Source: JBKQVT01 sp963727245 (lineage in GTDB: Bacteria; Planctomycetota; Planctomycetia; Pirellulales; Thermoguttaceae). Taken from it: a stretch of DNA of 53,343 nt. Of the stretch, positions 37,312 to 46,500 are shown in pieces (position 1 is the stretch's first letter; each line of letters begins with the position of its first letter). The position numbers and the translations under genes were made by a program. The stretch is taken from the NCBI GenBank assembly GCA_963727245.1, contig CAVSFO010000008.1, positions 1 through 53,343 on the forward strand, given 5' to 3'. The notes beneath the pieces are model-generated. The model was given only the letters and a program-made list of their open reading frames with translations, was not told the DNA's origin and did no database searches.

Positions 37312-38193
37312 ATGGTTGCACGCTACGGTCTTGTCTTTCTCGCCGTCGGCCTGTGGGGGGCGGCGCTCGGCGGCTGCGGCTCCTCCGACGAGGGGATCAA
37401 AATGGAGGGCTCGGACACGATGAGCAGCGTGGCCCAGGCCTGGGCCGAGAAATACCACGCCGGGCATCCGGAGGCGCTCATCCAGGTGCTGAGCCCCGGG
37501 TCCGGGGTCGGCATCGCCGGCTTGATCGACGGCAATTGCGACATGGCCAACGCCAGCCGCGCCATGGAAGACAAGGAAATCCAGTCGCTCTGGGACAATC
37601 GCCATCTGAAGGCCAAGGAACACATCGTCGGTTACGATGCCCTGGCGGTCTACGTCCACAAGGACAATCCGCTGGACTCCATCTCCTTCGACGAGTTGAA
37701 GGAAATCTACGGCAAGGACGGCAAGATCACCAAGTGGTCGCAGCTCGGCGTCGACCCCAAGAAGTTGGGCACCGACAAGATCGTGCTGGTGAGCCGGCAA
37801 AACAACTCCGGGACCTACGCCTATTTCGCCGAGACGGTGTTGGGCAAGGGGGGGCAATACAAGCTCGGCACGCTCGACCAGATTGGTTCGGAGCACGTGG
37901 TGACGCTGGTCGCCAACACCCCCGGCGCGATCGGTTACAGCGGCATGGGCTTCGCCGCCGCCGGGGTGAAGATGCTCCAGGTCGCCAGGCACAAGGGCGA
38001 GCCGGCCGTTGCCCCCACGGTGGAAAACGCCTTGAAGAAGACCAACGGCTATCCGATCACCCGGCCGCTGTACATTTACACCGCCGGAGAACCCACCGGC
38101 AAGGTCAAGGCGTTCCTGGACTGGATTTTGGGCAAGGAAGGCCAACAGGTCTTGGTCAAACAGGGCTACGTGTCGGTCCTCCTCCATGAGTAG
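37312..38193 (+). CDS. pstS: phosphate-binding lipoprotein PstS
   Basis: 293 residues from the ATG at 37312; an ATG at 37270 is possible. The lipoprotein signal MVARYGLVFLAVGLWGAALG ends at lipobox Cys. The mature protein has the PstS motifs EGSDTMSSVAQAWAEKYHA (phosphate-binding Ser/Thr turn), GSGVGIAGLIDGNCDMANAS and RQNNSGTYAYFAE. It captures inorganic phosphate for the Pst importer. First gene of pstSCAB1B2-phoR and overlaps pstC by 8 bp. Confidence 0.94.
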   Translation: MVARYGLVFLAVGLWGAALGGCGSSDEGIKMEGSDTMSSVAQAWAEKYHAGHPEALIQVLSPGSGVGIAGLIDGNCDMANASRAMEDKEIQSLWDNRHLKAKEHIVGYDALAVYVHKDNPLDSISFDELKEIYGKDGKITKWSQLGVDPKKLGTDKIVLVSRQNNSGTYAYFAETVLGKGGQYKLGTLDQIGSEHVVTLVANTPGAIGYSGMGFAAAGVKMLQVARHKGEPAVAPTVENALKKTNGYPITRPLYIYTAGEPTGKVKAFLDWILGKEGQQVLVKQGYVSVLLHE

Positions 38194-39139
38194 CATTCCC
38201 CCGAGAGCCGGGCGGCTTCGCGGCGCAGTGGGCGAGTTCTCCCGACTGATCCACGAGATGTTGGACGCTACCGAGCCGGCGGTCGAGTGGCTCATCCGAC
38301 TGTGCGGCTGGAGCGCCATCTTCTTCGTCTTCGCCATCTTCTTCTTCGTCTTCCGCGAAGCGGCCCCGGTCCTCTTCGGCAAGCTCAACCTGGTCGAGTT
38401 CTTCACCAGCGCCGAGTGGCGGCCGACCTCGGAGCCCCCGCAATTCGGCATCGCCGCCCTGCTGGTCGGCAGCCTGGCCGTCACCGGCCTGGCCATGCTG
38501 CTGGCCGTGCCGCTGGGACTGGGCGCCGCCGTCTACGTCTCCGAGTTCTGCGGCGGAAAACTCAGGGAAACCCTCAAGGTCCTCATCGAACTCCTGGCCG
38601 CCATCCCTTCGGTCGTGTGGGGGTTCATCGGCTACATGGTCCTGGGACCGATCATCATCCGCCTGACCGGCGCCCCGGTCGGCGTCAACCTGCTCAACGG
38701 CGGCATCATCCTGGCGCTGATGAGCGTGCCGACCATCGTCTCCATGGGCGAGGACGCCCTGAAGGCCGTGCCCGACTCCTACCGCGAGGCCGCCCTATCG
38801 CTGGGCGCCAGCCGCTGGGAGATCGTCTATCGGGTGCTGTTTCCGGCCGCCAAAAACGGCCTCCTGGCGGCGGTCTTGCTGGGACTGGGTCGCGCCATCG
38901 GCGAAACCATGGCCGTGCTCATGTGCACCGGCCACGCCATCCAGTACCCCTCCAGCCTGCTCGATCCCGTGCGCACCCTGACGGCCACCATCGCCGCCGA
39001 ATTGGGCGAAACCGTGCGAGACGGCGAGCACTACCGCGTCTTGTTTCTGATCGGGGTGGTCCTGTTCATCGTGACCTTCGTGGTCAACCTCGTCGCGGAC
39101 CTCGTGGTCAAGGGTATTCGCAGTGAAAAGTCCTCCTGA
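38186..39139 (+). CDS. pstC: phosphate ABC transporter permease PstC
   Basis: 317 residues, about six transmembrane helices. Diagnostic segments: LLAVPLGLGAAVYVSEFCGG, the PSVVWGFIGYMVLGP membrane motif and the EAA loop YREAALSLGASRWEIVYRVL, followed by LGLGRAIGETMAVLMCTGHA, typical of PstC. It pairs with PstA in the inner membrane. It overlaps both neighbours, so the operon is translationally coupled. Confidence 0.93.
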   Translation: MSSIPPRAGRLRGAVGEFSRLIHEMLDATEPAVEWLIRLCGWSAIFFVFAIFFFVFREAAPVLFGKLNLVEFFTSAEWRPTSEPPQFGIAALLVGSLAVTGLAMLLAVPLGLGAAVYVSEFCGGKLRETLKVLIELLAAIPSVVWGFIGYMVLGPIIIRLTGAPVGVNLLNGGIILALMSVPTIVSMGEDALKAVPDSYREAALSLGASRWEIVYRVLFPAAKNGLLAAVLLGLGRAIGETMAVLMCTGHAIQYPSSLLDPVRTLTATIAAELGETVRDGEHYRVLFLIGVVLFIVTFVVNLVADLVVKGIRSEKSS

Positions 39140-40403
39140 CACTCCCGCCGAACTGCACGCCTACCTGCTCCTCGACGGCGGCAGCGGCCACGCCGACGAC
39201 CTGACCGGCCCCTCGTTCCCCACGCTGGAAGAGGCCCTGGGCGCCGTCGGGCGGGCGGAAATCGGCCGCGCCGCCGACGGCAAGACGGCGGCGCCGGCGG
39301 CCGTCGAGATCCTCTGCCGCCGCCGCGACGCCAAACGCCCCGCGCGGCGCCGACCGCATTACCACTTCTACGTCGACGCCCGCGCCGCCGGCCACGCCGG
39401 CGACGGCGGCGACGGCACGGAGCTGGCCCCCTGGTCGGGCATGGCCACGGCCGTCGAGCAACTGCTGCGACTGCACCGCGCCGGCGAGATCCGCCTCGGC
39501 GAGGGACGCCGTCTGCGCCTCTCCCATCGCGAGGTCTTCACGCCCACCGCCGTGGAAAAATGGAAACGGGTCAAAGAGACCGTCGCCAAGTACGTCCTCA
39601 TGGCGACGGCTTTGGTCCTGGTCGCCCCCATGCTGGCCATCTTCGCCTACCTGTTGGTCAAGGCCTGGCCGGCCTTGTCGCTGTCCTTCCTCCTCCAGAA
39701 CCCGCAGGACAACATGAAAGCCGGCGGCATCTGGGCGCCCCTGGTGGGCACCTTCTTGTTGGTCTTCATCTCGCTGCTGGTGGCCGCCCCCGTGGGCGTG
39801 CTGGCCGGCGTCTACCTCAACGAGTACGCCCGCGATAACTGGATCACGCGACTGATCAACCTGGCGGTGGTCAACCTGGCCGGGGTGCCGAGCATCGTCC
39901 ACGCCCTCTTCGGCGTGGGGGCGTTCGTGCTCTTCGCCCACATGCACCGCTCCATCCTGGCCGCCTCCTGCACCCTGGCCGTGATGACCTTGCCGGTCAT
40001 CATCACCAGCACCCGCGAGGCCCTGGCCTCCGTGCCGATGTCGTTCCGCGAGGCCTGCTGGAACCTGGGCGCCTCGCGCTGGCAGACCATCCGCACCCTG
40101 GTGCTGCCCAACTCCATCAGCGGCATCCTCACCGGCGTCATCCTCCAGGTCTCCCGCGCCGCCGGAGAAACCGCCCCCATCCTCTTCACCGGGGCCGTCG
40201 TCTTCAGCAGCCGGCTCCCTCACAGCCTGGGCGACCGCTGCATGGCGCTGTCGATGCACCTGTTCACGCTCACCACCCAGGTCCCCAACGTCCCCGAAGA
40301 GGTCAAATACGGCACCGCCGTCGTGTTGGTCGGACTCGTGCTGGTCGTCAACAGCCTGTCGATCGCCTTGCGCGTTTACCTCCGCTCGCGGAAAAAGTGG
40401 TAG
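39123..40403 (+). CDS. pstA: phosphate ABC transporter permease PstA with long cytoplasmic N-terminal extension
   Basis: 426 residues from a GTG at 39123. The permease part starts near residue 155 (YVLMATALVLVAPMLAIFAY) and shows PstA features: VAAPVGVLAGVYLNEYARDN, GVPSIVHALFGVGAFVLF, EAA loop FREACWNLGASRWQTIRTLV and QVSRAAGETAPILFTGA. Residues 1-150 are an extra hydrophilic region, Ala/Arg/Asp-rich, with patches that look folded (AELHAYLLLDGGSG, RPHYHFYVDARAAG). Usual PstA proteins are about 280-300 residues. The extension could regulate the transporter or contact the ATPase pair; this is inference. Confidence 0.92.
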   Translation: MKSPPDTPAELHAYLLLDGGSGHADDLTGPSFPTLEEALGAVGRAEIGRAADGKTAAPAAVEILCRRRDAKRPARRRPHYHFYVDARAAGHAGDGGDGTELAPWSGMATAVEQLLRLHRAGEIRLGEGRRLRLSHREVFTPTAVEKWKRVKETVAKYVLMATALVLVAPMLAIFAYLLVKAWPALSLSFLLQNPQDNMKAGGIWAPLVGTFLLVFISLLVAAPVGVLAGVYLNEYARDNWITRLINLAVVNLAGVPSIVHALFGVGAFVLFAHMHRSILAASCTLAVMTLPVIITSTREALASVPMSFREACWNLGASRWQTIRTLVLPNSISGILTGVILQVSRAAGETAPILFTGAVVFSSRLPHSLGDRCMALSMHLFTLTTQVPNVPEEVKYGTAVVLVGLVLVVNSLSIALRVYLRSRKKW

Positions 40404-40409
40404 CCGCCC

Positions 40410-41162
40410 ATGGACACGCAGATCCGTTTCCAGCACGTCTCGGTCAGCTACGGCGGCAAGCCCGCCCTGAGCAACGTCTCCCTGGAAATCCCCGCAAAAG
40501 AGATCTTCGCCATCATCGGGCCGGCCAACTCGGGCAAGACCAGCCTGCTGAAGTGCATCAACCGCACCATCAACTTCGTCGCCTCCGCCCGCACCAGCGG
40601 ACAACTCTGGGTCGACGGCGAGGACGTCTTCCAGACCCGCAACGTCTACGGCCTGCGGCGGCGGGTGGGCATGGTCTTTCCCCTGCCGGTCGGATTGCCC
40701 CTGTCGGTCTATGAGAACGTAGCCTATGCCCCGCGGCGGGCGGGCATGCACAGCCGCCTCGAACTCGACGAACTGGTCGAAACCTGCCTCCGCCAGGCCA
40801 TGCTCTGGGACGAGGTCAAGGACCGCCTCGACCTGCTCGGCACCAAGCTCTCCGGCGGCCAGCAGCAGCGGCTTACCTTGGCCCGCGCCCTCTCCCACCG
40901 CCCCGACATCCTCTGCCTGGACGAGTTCTCCATCGCCATCGACCCGGTCACGACCATGAAGATCGAGGACGTGCTCCTGGACCTCAAGGAGCGCATGACC
41001 ATCGTGCTGGTGACCAATCTCGTACAGCAGGCCCGCCGCCTGGCCGATCGCACCGCCTTCTTCATCGATTCCCGGCTGATCGAGGTTGACGAAACGGAAA
41101 CCATCTTCACCCACGCCGCCAACCGGCTCACCCAGCGCTACGTCAACGGAGATTTCGGCTAG
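40410..41162 (+). CDS. pstB: PstB-like ATPase 1 with altered Q-loop and H-switch
   Basis: 250 residues of the PstB family. Walker A GPANSGKTS (37-45), an intact signature LSGGQQQRLTLARAL (147-161) and Walker B ILCLDE with Asp171 and Glu172 are present. Two catalytic landmarks are changed: the Q-loop reads VFPLPVGLP (Pro91 in place of Gln) and the switch reads VTNLVQQA (Asn203 in place of His). The canonical D-loop SALD is replaced by IAIDP. Taken with the next gene, this subunit should donate a working signature motif but a poor nucleotide site. ATG at 40410, 6 bp after pstA. Confidence 0.9.
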   Translation: MDTQIRFQHVSVSYGGKPALSNVSLEIPAKEIFAIIGPANSGKTSLLKCINRTINFVASARTSGQLWVDGEDVFQTRNVYGLRRRVGMVFPLPVGLPLSVYENVAYAPRRAGMHSRLELDELVETCLRQAMLWDEVKDRLDLLGTKLSGGQQQRLTLARALSHRPDILCLDEFSIAIDPVTTMKIEDVLLDLKERMTIVLVTNLVQQARRLADRTAFFIDSRLIEVDETETIFTHAANRLTQRYVNGDFG

Positions 41163-41953
41163 TGGCCACCGTTCCGACCCCATCGCCGCCGCAGTCCAGC
41201 ATCCAGACCCGGGGATTGAACCTCTGGTACGGCCGCTTCCAGGCGTTGCGCGACGTGGCCATCACCGTCAAGCCCGGCATCATCACGGCCCTGATCGGCC
41301 CTTCCGGCTGCGGCAAGACCACGCTGCTGCGCTGCTTTAACCGCATCAACGAACGCTATGGAAACGTCACCACCAAGGGCGAAATCACCGTCCTGGGCAA
41401 GAATATCTACGACGCGGACGTCTCGCTCAGCGAGCTGCGGAAGTGCGTCGGCATGGTCTTCCAACGTCCCAATCCCCTGCCCATCTCGATCTACGAAAAC
41501 GTCCTCTTCGGCGTCCGCGTCCACATCCGCCGCGGCATGTACAGCCGCAGCGACCAGGGCTCGATGGTCGAGACCGCCTTGCGCGACGTGCAGCTCTGGG
41601 ACGAAGTCAAGGACCGGCTCAAGCACAACGCCGTCCACTTGAGCCTCGCGCAGCAGCAAAAACTCTGCATCGCCCGCCTGCTGCCGCTCAAGCCCCGGGT
41701 GATCCTCATGGACGAGCCCTGCTCGGCGCTGGACGCCGAAGGGATCGAGACGATCGAAACGCTGATCGGCGAGTTGCGGGCGAAATACACCATCCTCATC
41801 GTCACCCACAACATGGCCCAGGCCCGCCGCGCCAGCGACGAATGCATCTTCATGCTCATGGGGCGGACCATCGAGCACGACAAGACGCTTGCCATATTCC
41901 ACACTCCCCGCGAGAAAGAAACCGAAATGTACATCACCGGCCGCTACGGATAA
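41162..41953 (+). CDS. pstB: PstB-like ATPase 2 with altered signature motif
   Basis: 263 residues. Walker A GPSGCGKTT (46-54), Q-loop VFQRPNPLP (Gln101), Walker B ILMDEPCSALD (Asp184, Glu185) and switch VTHNMAQAR (His216) are all canonical for PstB. The signature, normally LSGGQ, is LSLAQQQKLCIARLL (160-174). The GTG start shares one base with the stop of the preceding ATPase (TAGTG). In a heterodimer its nucleotide site would face the intact signature of ATPase 1, while its own altered signature would face the defective site of ATPase 1. Confidence 0.9.
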   Translation: MATVPTPSPPQSSIQTRGLNLWYGRFQALRDVAITVKPGIITALIGPSGCGKTTLLRCFNRINERYGNVTTKGEITVLGKNIYDADVSLSELRKCVGMVFQRPNPLPISIYENVLFGVRVHIRRGMYSRSDQGSMVETALRDVQLWDEVKDRLKHNAVHLSLAQQQKLCIARLLPLKPRVILMDEPCSALDAEGIETIETLIGELRAKYTILIVTHNMAQARRASDECIFMLMGRTIEHDKTLAIFHTPREKETEMYITGRYG

Positions 41954-41957
41954 AGCC

Positions 41958-42000
41958 GGGACTGTCCCAATTTTCGTTCGACGAAAATGGGACTGTCCCC
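41958..42000. repeat. inverted repeat between pstB2 and phoR
   Basis: GGGACTGTCCCAATTTTCGT and its near reverse complement meet around TCGA, forming a long hairpin. A broken second copy follows at 42021-42055. A REP-like unit which could also act as a partial terminator between the transport genes and phoR. Confidence 0.75.
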
Positions 42001-42065
42001 TTTCGACGAGGCGATAACCGGGGGACTCTCCTGATTTTCGTTCGCCCCTTTGACGAGACATCATC

Positions 42066-43885
42066 ATGCGCAAACGACGCCTGCTCTGGCAGATTTATCC
42101 CTCCTACCTGCTGATCACGCTGGTCTCGCTGGCGGTCGTGGCCCTCTACGCCTCCAACGCCTCGCGGCGATTCTACATCGACCGCACCGGCGACGACCTG
42201 AAATCGCGGGCCTGGCTGGCCGAGGCCCAGTTCCGCCCCCTGCTGGCGGCCAAACCCATCGACACCGCCCGCATCAACCAACTGTGCCGAGACCTGGGAA
42301 AGGAATCTCGCGCCGACACTCGGCTGACCGTCCTCCTGCCCGACGGCACCGTGCTGGGCGATACCTGGGAATTGCCGCAAAACATGGACAAGCATAACGA
42401 CCGCGAAGAGGTTATCAAGGCCCTCTCCGGCAACGTCGGCGAGTCCCTGCGCCCAGCGCCACCATGAAGGAGACGCTCCGCTACGTCGCCGTGCCCTGCC
42501 GCCAGGACGGCAAGACCCTCGGCGTGGTGCGGGCGGCGATCCGCTTGACCGCCATCGACCAGGCCCTCTCCACGATTTTCGTGCACATCGGCATTTGGAG
42601 CCTGCTGGTGGCCGCCATGTTGGCGGCCGTGAGCCTGCTGCATTCCCGCCGCATTGCCCGGCCCCTGGAAGAACTCCAAGAGGGCGCCGAACGGTTCGCC
42701 CGCGGCGACCTGGCCCACCGGCTGCCGGTGGCCGACTCGCTAGAGATCGGCGCCCTGGCCGAGACGCTCAACCACATGGCCGCCGAGCTCGACGACAAGC
42801 TCCGCGCCGTCGTCCGGCAGCGCAACGAGCGCGAGGCCATCCTCTCCAGCATGGTCGAGGGCGTCCTGGCCCTCGATGCCGACGACCGCGTCATCCGCAT
42901 CAACCAGGCGGCCGCCCGGCTCATCAACATCGACCCGGCCCGGGCCGAGGGCCGCACGCTTCCCGAACTGGTCCGCAGCAGCGAATTGTACCGCCTGGTC
43001 GACGCCGTGGCGGCCTCGCAGCAGCCCAGCGAAGGCGAGATCGTGCTCCGCGGCCGCGACGAGCGCATCTTGCACGTCAACGGCACCGTCCTTTCCAACG
43101 CCCGCGGCGGCCAGCCGGGCGTGCTGCTGGTGTTGCACAACGTCACCCAGTTGAAGAAACTGGAAAAAGTCCGCCGCGATTTCGTCGCCAATGCCTCGCA
43201 CGAGCTGCGCACCCCCGTCACCGCGATCAAGGGTTTCGTCGAAACGCTCCTCGACGGCGCCATGAACGACCCGGCCGAGTTGAAACGCTTCCTCGAGATC
43301 GTGGACCAGCAGACCGACCGGCTCAACGCCCTGTTCGAGGACCTGCTGACGCTTTCCCGCATCGAGCAGGAGGCCGAACGGGCGGAGATCGCCGTTTCCC
43401 CCAGCCCGGTCCGCCCGGTCCTGGAGGCGGCGGTCGAGGCCTGCCGCTTCAAGGCCGCGGAAAAGGACATCCGCATCGAGCTCAACTGCCCCGCAGACCT
43501 TCAGGCGGCCATCAATCCGCCGCTGTTGGAACAGGCCGTCATCAACCTCATCGACAACGCCGTCAAGTACAGTCTGGCCGGGCAGACGATCCTGGTCGAC
43601 GGCGCCCGCGCCGAGACCGAGGTGGTGATCCGCGTCCAGGACCACGGTTGCGGCATCGGCCGCGAGCACTTGCCGCGAATCTTCGAGCGCTTTTACCGGG
43701 TGGACCCCGCCCGCAGTCGCAAGCTCGGCGGCACGGGTCTGGGGCTGGCGATTGTGAAGCACATTGCCCAATCGCACGGCGGCCGCGCCACGGTCGAGAG
43801 CGCCGTCGGCCAGGGCAGCACGTTTTTCATCCACCTGCCGCTGCCCACTGAATCCCCCTCTCCCTCCGGGAGCGGGCCGGGGTAG
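42066..43885 (+). CDS. phoR: PhoR-type sensor histidine kinase (frameshift near 42453)
   Basis: About 606 residues read across one frameshift in TGCGCCCAGCGCC (42449-42461). The first frame has TM1 (YPSYLLITLVSLAVVALYAS) and the start of a periplasmic domain. The second continues the periplasmic domain and has TM2 (IGIWSLLVAAMLAAVSLL). HAMP, PAS (EREAILSSMVEGVLALDADD), HisKA with the phospho-His motif FVANASHELRTPVTAIKG, and the ATPase motifs NAVKYS, DHGCGIGREHLPRIFERFYR and GTGLGLAIVKHIA follow. It probably senses phosphate limitation together with the Pst genes upstream. No phoB or phoU lies in the window. Confidence 0.88.
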
Positions 43886-44038
43886 GTCCCCTCTCCCGCC
43901 GGGAGCGACCACTGGCGTGGTGCCCGAGGGTGAGGGCGGCCCGACCTAGGTCCCCTCTCCCTCCGGGAGAGGGTTAGGGTGAGGGCGGGCTGGGCCGCGT
44001 TTCCGTCCCTCCGGGAGAGGGTCAGGGTGAGGGCGCGG
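43854..44038. repeat. cluster of CCCTCTCCCTCCGGGAGAGGG-type palindromes
   Basis: At least three related palindromes (43854-43874, 43949-43970, 44005-44024), each followed by a GGGTNAGGGTGAGGGCG tail in the better copies, lie after phoR. They are dispersed intergenic repeats. The hairpins may help end the pst-phoR transcript. Confidence 0.7.
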
Positions 44039-44753
44039 TGTGCATTCCCGTCGCGGCTCCCCACTTCGTCGATAACTGCCAATGTGTGCCCGGTTTTTCG
44101 CCGGATGCTTTACTTCCCCACCACCAACCACTCTGTTCTGCCCAAGTTACCTGGATTTGGTGGCTGTCACCTTCCCTGGCTCGATATTAGTATTGTGTCC
44201 CCGGAATTGCGATTTGCAATGGGCAGGGCATTTCACCCTGCCCGTTTCTTTGCGCGCGTGCTGTCTCGTGCTCTTGCTTCGCGCTCGATTCTTTTCGCGC
44301 TCTTGCTCCGCGCTCCGTTGCTTTGTCCCCTTGTCCCTTCGCGCCGCTTGCAGCACGCGCGATGAAAGGGCAAAAGCCAGCATGACGACAAGGGGGCGGG
44401 TGTCTATGCCGTTGTGTTTGCGTGGATTGTGCCGAGAGCACCGTGGGGAGGGTCAGAAGTAATGGCTTGCCCCAATGGGGACGGAAGAAAATCTCGGGGT
44501 GGTCCCCACTCTCTGCTCGGCGCGCGCGGGAATGTCTGACGCGGCAGTGATAGCGTCTGAATCCGGCGCCCCTGTCCGCCTGCAAGCCGCCCTGCTGTGT
44601 GACACAGCGAGGCCGGGCACTTGACCAGTTAGCTTCAGCGATGCCTTGCAGACGCTCGCCGTCACATCAGCACGAGGCTGTCGTGGGCCATTCCGCCCGA
44701 CACTGCTGGGCGAGCGAGCAGCGGCACCCGGCACCGGTGCCCAGCCGTATTGG
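43886..44753. other. 868-bp repeat-rich stretch without a gene
   Basis: Contains the palindrome cluster, a solo terminus of the RAYT element (44189-44208) and a low-complexity patch rich in CTCTTGCTCCGCGCTC (44255-44345). No gene is supported. Confidence 0.5.
44189..44208 (+). repeat. solo RAYT-element terminus
   Basis: AGTATTGTGTCCCCGGAATT, the exact right-end terminus of the three full elements, occurs alone, preceded by ATATT. The upstream 40 bases (GGATTTGGTGGCTGTCACC region) resemble those before the second solo terminus at 48355-48374, so this may be a small non-autonomous unit. Confidence 0.75.
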
Positions 44754-45767
44754 TCAGTGCTCAACCCGGCAACGCGGCAAGCTCTTCTGGAGCTTCTCCA
44801 CGCCCGCGTCGGTGACCCTGGTGCCGCCGAGAGAAAGGGTTTCGAGCCGGCTCAATCCCTTGAGGCGTTCCAGCCCGGCATCGGCGACCCCGGTGTTGTT
44901 GAGATTAAGGCTTTCGAGCCGGCTCAATCCCTTGAGGCGTCCCAGCCCGGCATCGCTGACCCCGGTGGCTGCGAGTTCGAGGAACTTGAGCTTGGCCAAT
45001 CCTTTGACGTGCCCCAGCCCGGCGTCGCCCACCTTGGTGCCGTTGAGGTCCAGTCGTTCGAGGTTGGTCAATCCTTTGATGTGTTCCAGCCCGGCATCAC
45101 TGACATTGGTGCCGCTGAGGTCCAACCCCCTGAGTTCGGTCAATCCCTCGACCTGCTCCAGCCCCGCGTCGCTGACCGTGGTGTTACCGAGCCCGAGCTG
45201 ATGGAGCTGGGTCAGTCGCTTGAGGTGGTTCAGTCCGGCGTCGCTGACCTTGGTATTGGTGAGGTCAAGGTCTTGGAGTTTGGCGAACGCCTTGAGGTGT
45301 TCCAATCCGGCGTCGCCGACATGGGTGCAAATGAGGTTCAGTTCTTGGAGTTGGGTCAGTCCTTTGAGGTGTTCCAGCCCGGCGTCACTGACACTGGTGC
45401 CGTTAAGGTCCAAACTTAGGAGTTGGGTCAATCCCTTGAGGTGTTCCAATCCGGCGTCGCCGACCTCGGTCCACACGAGGTTCAGCCTTTGCAGATTCGT
45501 GAATCCCTTGAGGTGTTCCAATCCTGCGTCGCCGACCTTGGTGCCCATAAGATTCAGCTCTTGGAGTTGGGTGAAACCTTTGAGGTGTTCCATCGCGGCG
45601 TCGCTGACCTCCGGGCTGAAAAAGGAAACCTCAGCCACATCCGCGAACACGTCGTCTCCCAGCAGCTTGCACAGCAAGGCCAGCCGCGGTGGCTTAGCGC
45701 GTGGTGTCCCTCGGCCAGACAGAGGGAGTTGATAATCATGTTCGAATTCCGGGGACACAATACTCAT
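44754..45767 (-). CDS. leucine-rich repeat protein, 5' end replaced by RAYT element
   Basis: 337 residues if started at the ATG at 45767. Residues 1-8 (MSIVSPEF) come from the terminus of the mobile element. From residue 9 on the protein is a planctomycete LRR protein: a linker region (LLGDDVFADVAEVSF) and about eleven repeats of the form SDAGLEHLKGLTQLQELNL, ending in the cap LQKSLPRCRVEH. The paralogue at 52479-53263 carries an N-terminal membrane segment (SLRSLLLFVLLANVGMAWF), and alignment by eye shows that this one lost that part at the insertion. The ATG overlaps the transposase stop as TAATG, so translation by re-initiation is possible. Confidence 0.85.
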   Translation of the reverse strand: MSIVSPEFEHDYQLPLSGRGTPRAKPPRLALLCKLLGDDVFADVAEVSFFSPEVSDAAMEHLKGFTQLQELNLMGTKVGDAGLEHLKGFTNLQRLNLVWTEVGDAGLEHLKGLTQLLSLDLNGTSVSDAGLEHLKGLTQLQELNLICTHVGDAGLEHLKAFAKLQDLDLTNTKVSDAGLNHLKRLTQLHQLGLGNTTVSDAGLEQVEGLTELRGLDLSGTNVSDAGLEHIKGLTNLERLDLNGTKVGDAGLGHVKGLAKLKFLELAATGVSDAGLGRLKGLSRLESLNLNNTGVADAGLERLKGLSRLETLSLGGTRVTDAGVEKLQKSLPRCRVEH

Positions 45768-46500
45768 TATGGTAGTTTGCGAAGTTTCGACGGCCGGCCA
45801 GCTTTCTGTGGCCTAAGCACACGACCGACGATGTTTTCCAAACGCTCCAAAAACGTGGCGCTCCCCAACGGCCGACCGCTGCGGCTGTGCTCTTGCAAGT
45901 CCCGAACTTCCTCCTCACGCACGGCGCTATTCAAGAAAGCCTTCCAATCGCCGACCATCGCCAAAAGCGGAGTGACTTTAACCAAACGATTGTCGCGGCC
46001 CGACAAGTGCGCCCGTGCACTGCTCCAAGGCCAGTCCGCAGCGTCGGCCACAAGTCCCGCCCGCACAGGATTCAACTCCACATAGCGCGCGGCCGCCAGC
46101 AGATGGGGCCCGTCCATGACGAACGAAGCGAACCGCCCTTGCCACAAGTAACCCCGCCATTTTTCGCGAAAGTTGATCCGCCGTGTGTAACGCCGGTGCG
46201 CCTCGCCGATCGCCCGCCGCAAGCCCACTTCGACTGCGGGAACGGCAATCAAATGAACATGATTGGGCATCATCAAGCAATAGCTCCAAATCGCCACTCC
46301 CTCTTCACGGCACCAATCGGCCATCAGTTCCAAATAGGCCGCGTAGTCGCCATCGTTGAAAAACGTCTGTTGTCGGCGGTTCCCTCGCTGGGTGATGTGA
46401 TGGGGCAAACCAGCAATGACCAACCGCGCCAATCTCACCATGCGAGGAACTTATCGAATCCCTCCCATCTTGCAAATATTAGTATTGTGTCCCCGGAATT
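45745..46500 (-). mobile_element. RAYT transposase element, copy A
   Basis: 756 bp bounded by the perfect 20-bp inverted terminus AATTCCGGGGACACAATACT (left, 45745-45764) and its reverse complement (right, 46481-46500). It carries one HUH transposase gene. It truncates an LRR gene on its left and supplies the last codons of a DUF1559-like gene on its right. Confidence 0.85.
45767..46441 (-). CDS. REP-associated tyrosine (Y1, HUH) transposase, copy A
   Basis: 224 residues. IS200-like Y1 transposase of the RAYT branch. The N-terminal segment GLPHHITQRGNRRQQTFF, the metal-binding HUH motif in PNHVHLIAVP, and the YVELNPVRAGLV segment with the candidate catalytic Tyr are all present. This copy has one extra Met before the HUH motif (CLMMPNHVHL) compared with copies B and C. 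Its TAA overlaps an outward ATG. Such enzymes nick and rejoin single-stranded REP-type ends. Confidence 0.9.
   Translation of the reverse strand: MVRLARLVIAGLPHHITQRGNRRQQTFFNDGDYAAYLELMADWCREEGVAIWSYCLMMPNHVHLIAVPAVEVGLRRAIGEAHRRYTRRINFREKWRGYLWQGRFASFVMDGPHLLAAARYVELNPVRAGLVADAADWPWSSARAHLSGRDNRLVKVTPLLAMVGDWKAFLNSAVREEEVRDLQEHSRSGRPLGSATFLERLENIVGRVLRPQKAGRPSKLRKLP

Noticed and set aside
44147..44383. 78-codon basic minus-strand frame
   Set aside because: Low-complexity Arg/Lys/Glu sequence generated by a repetitive GC patch and the solo element terminus; no start signal.
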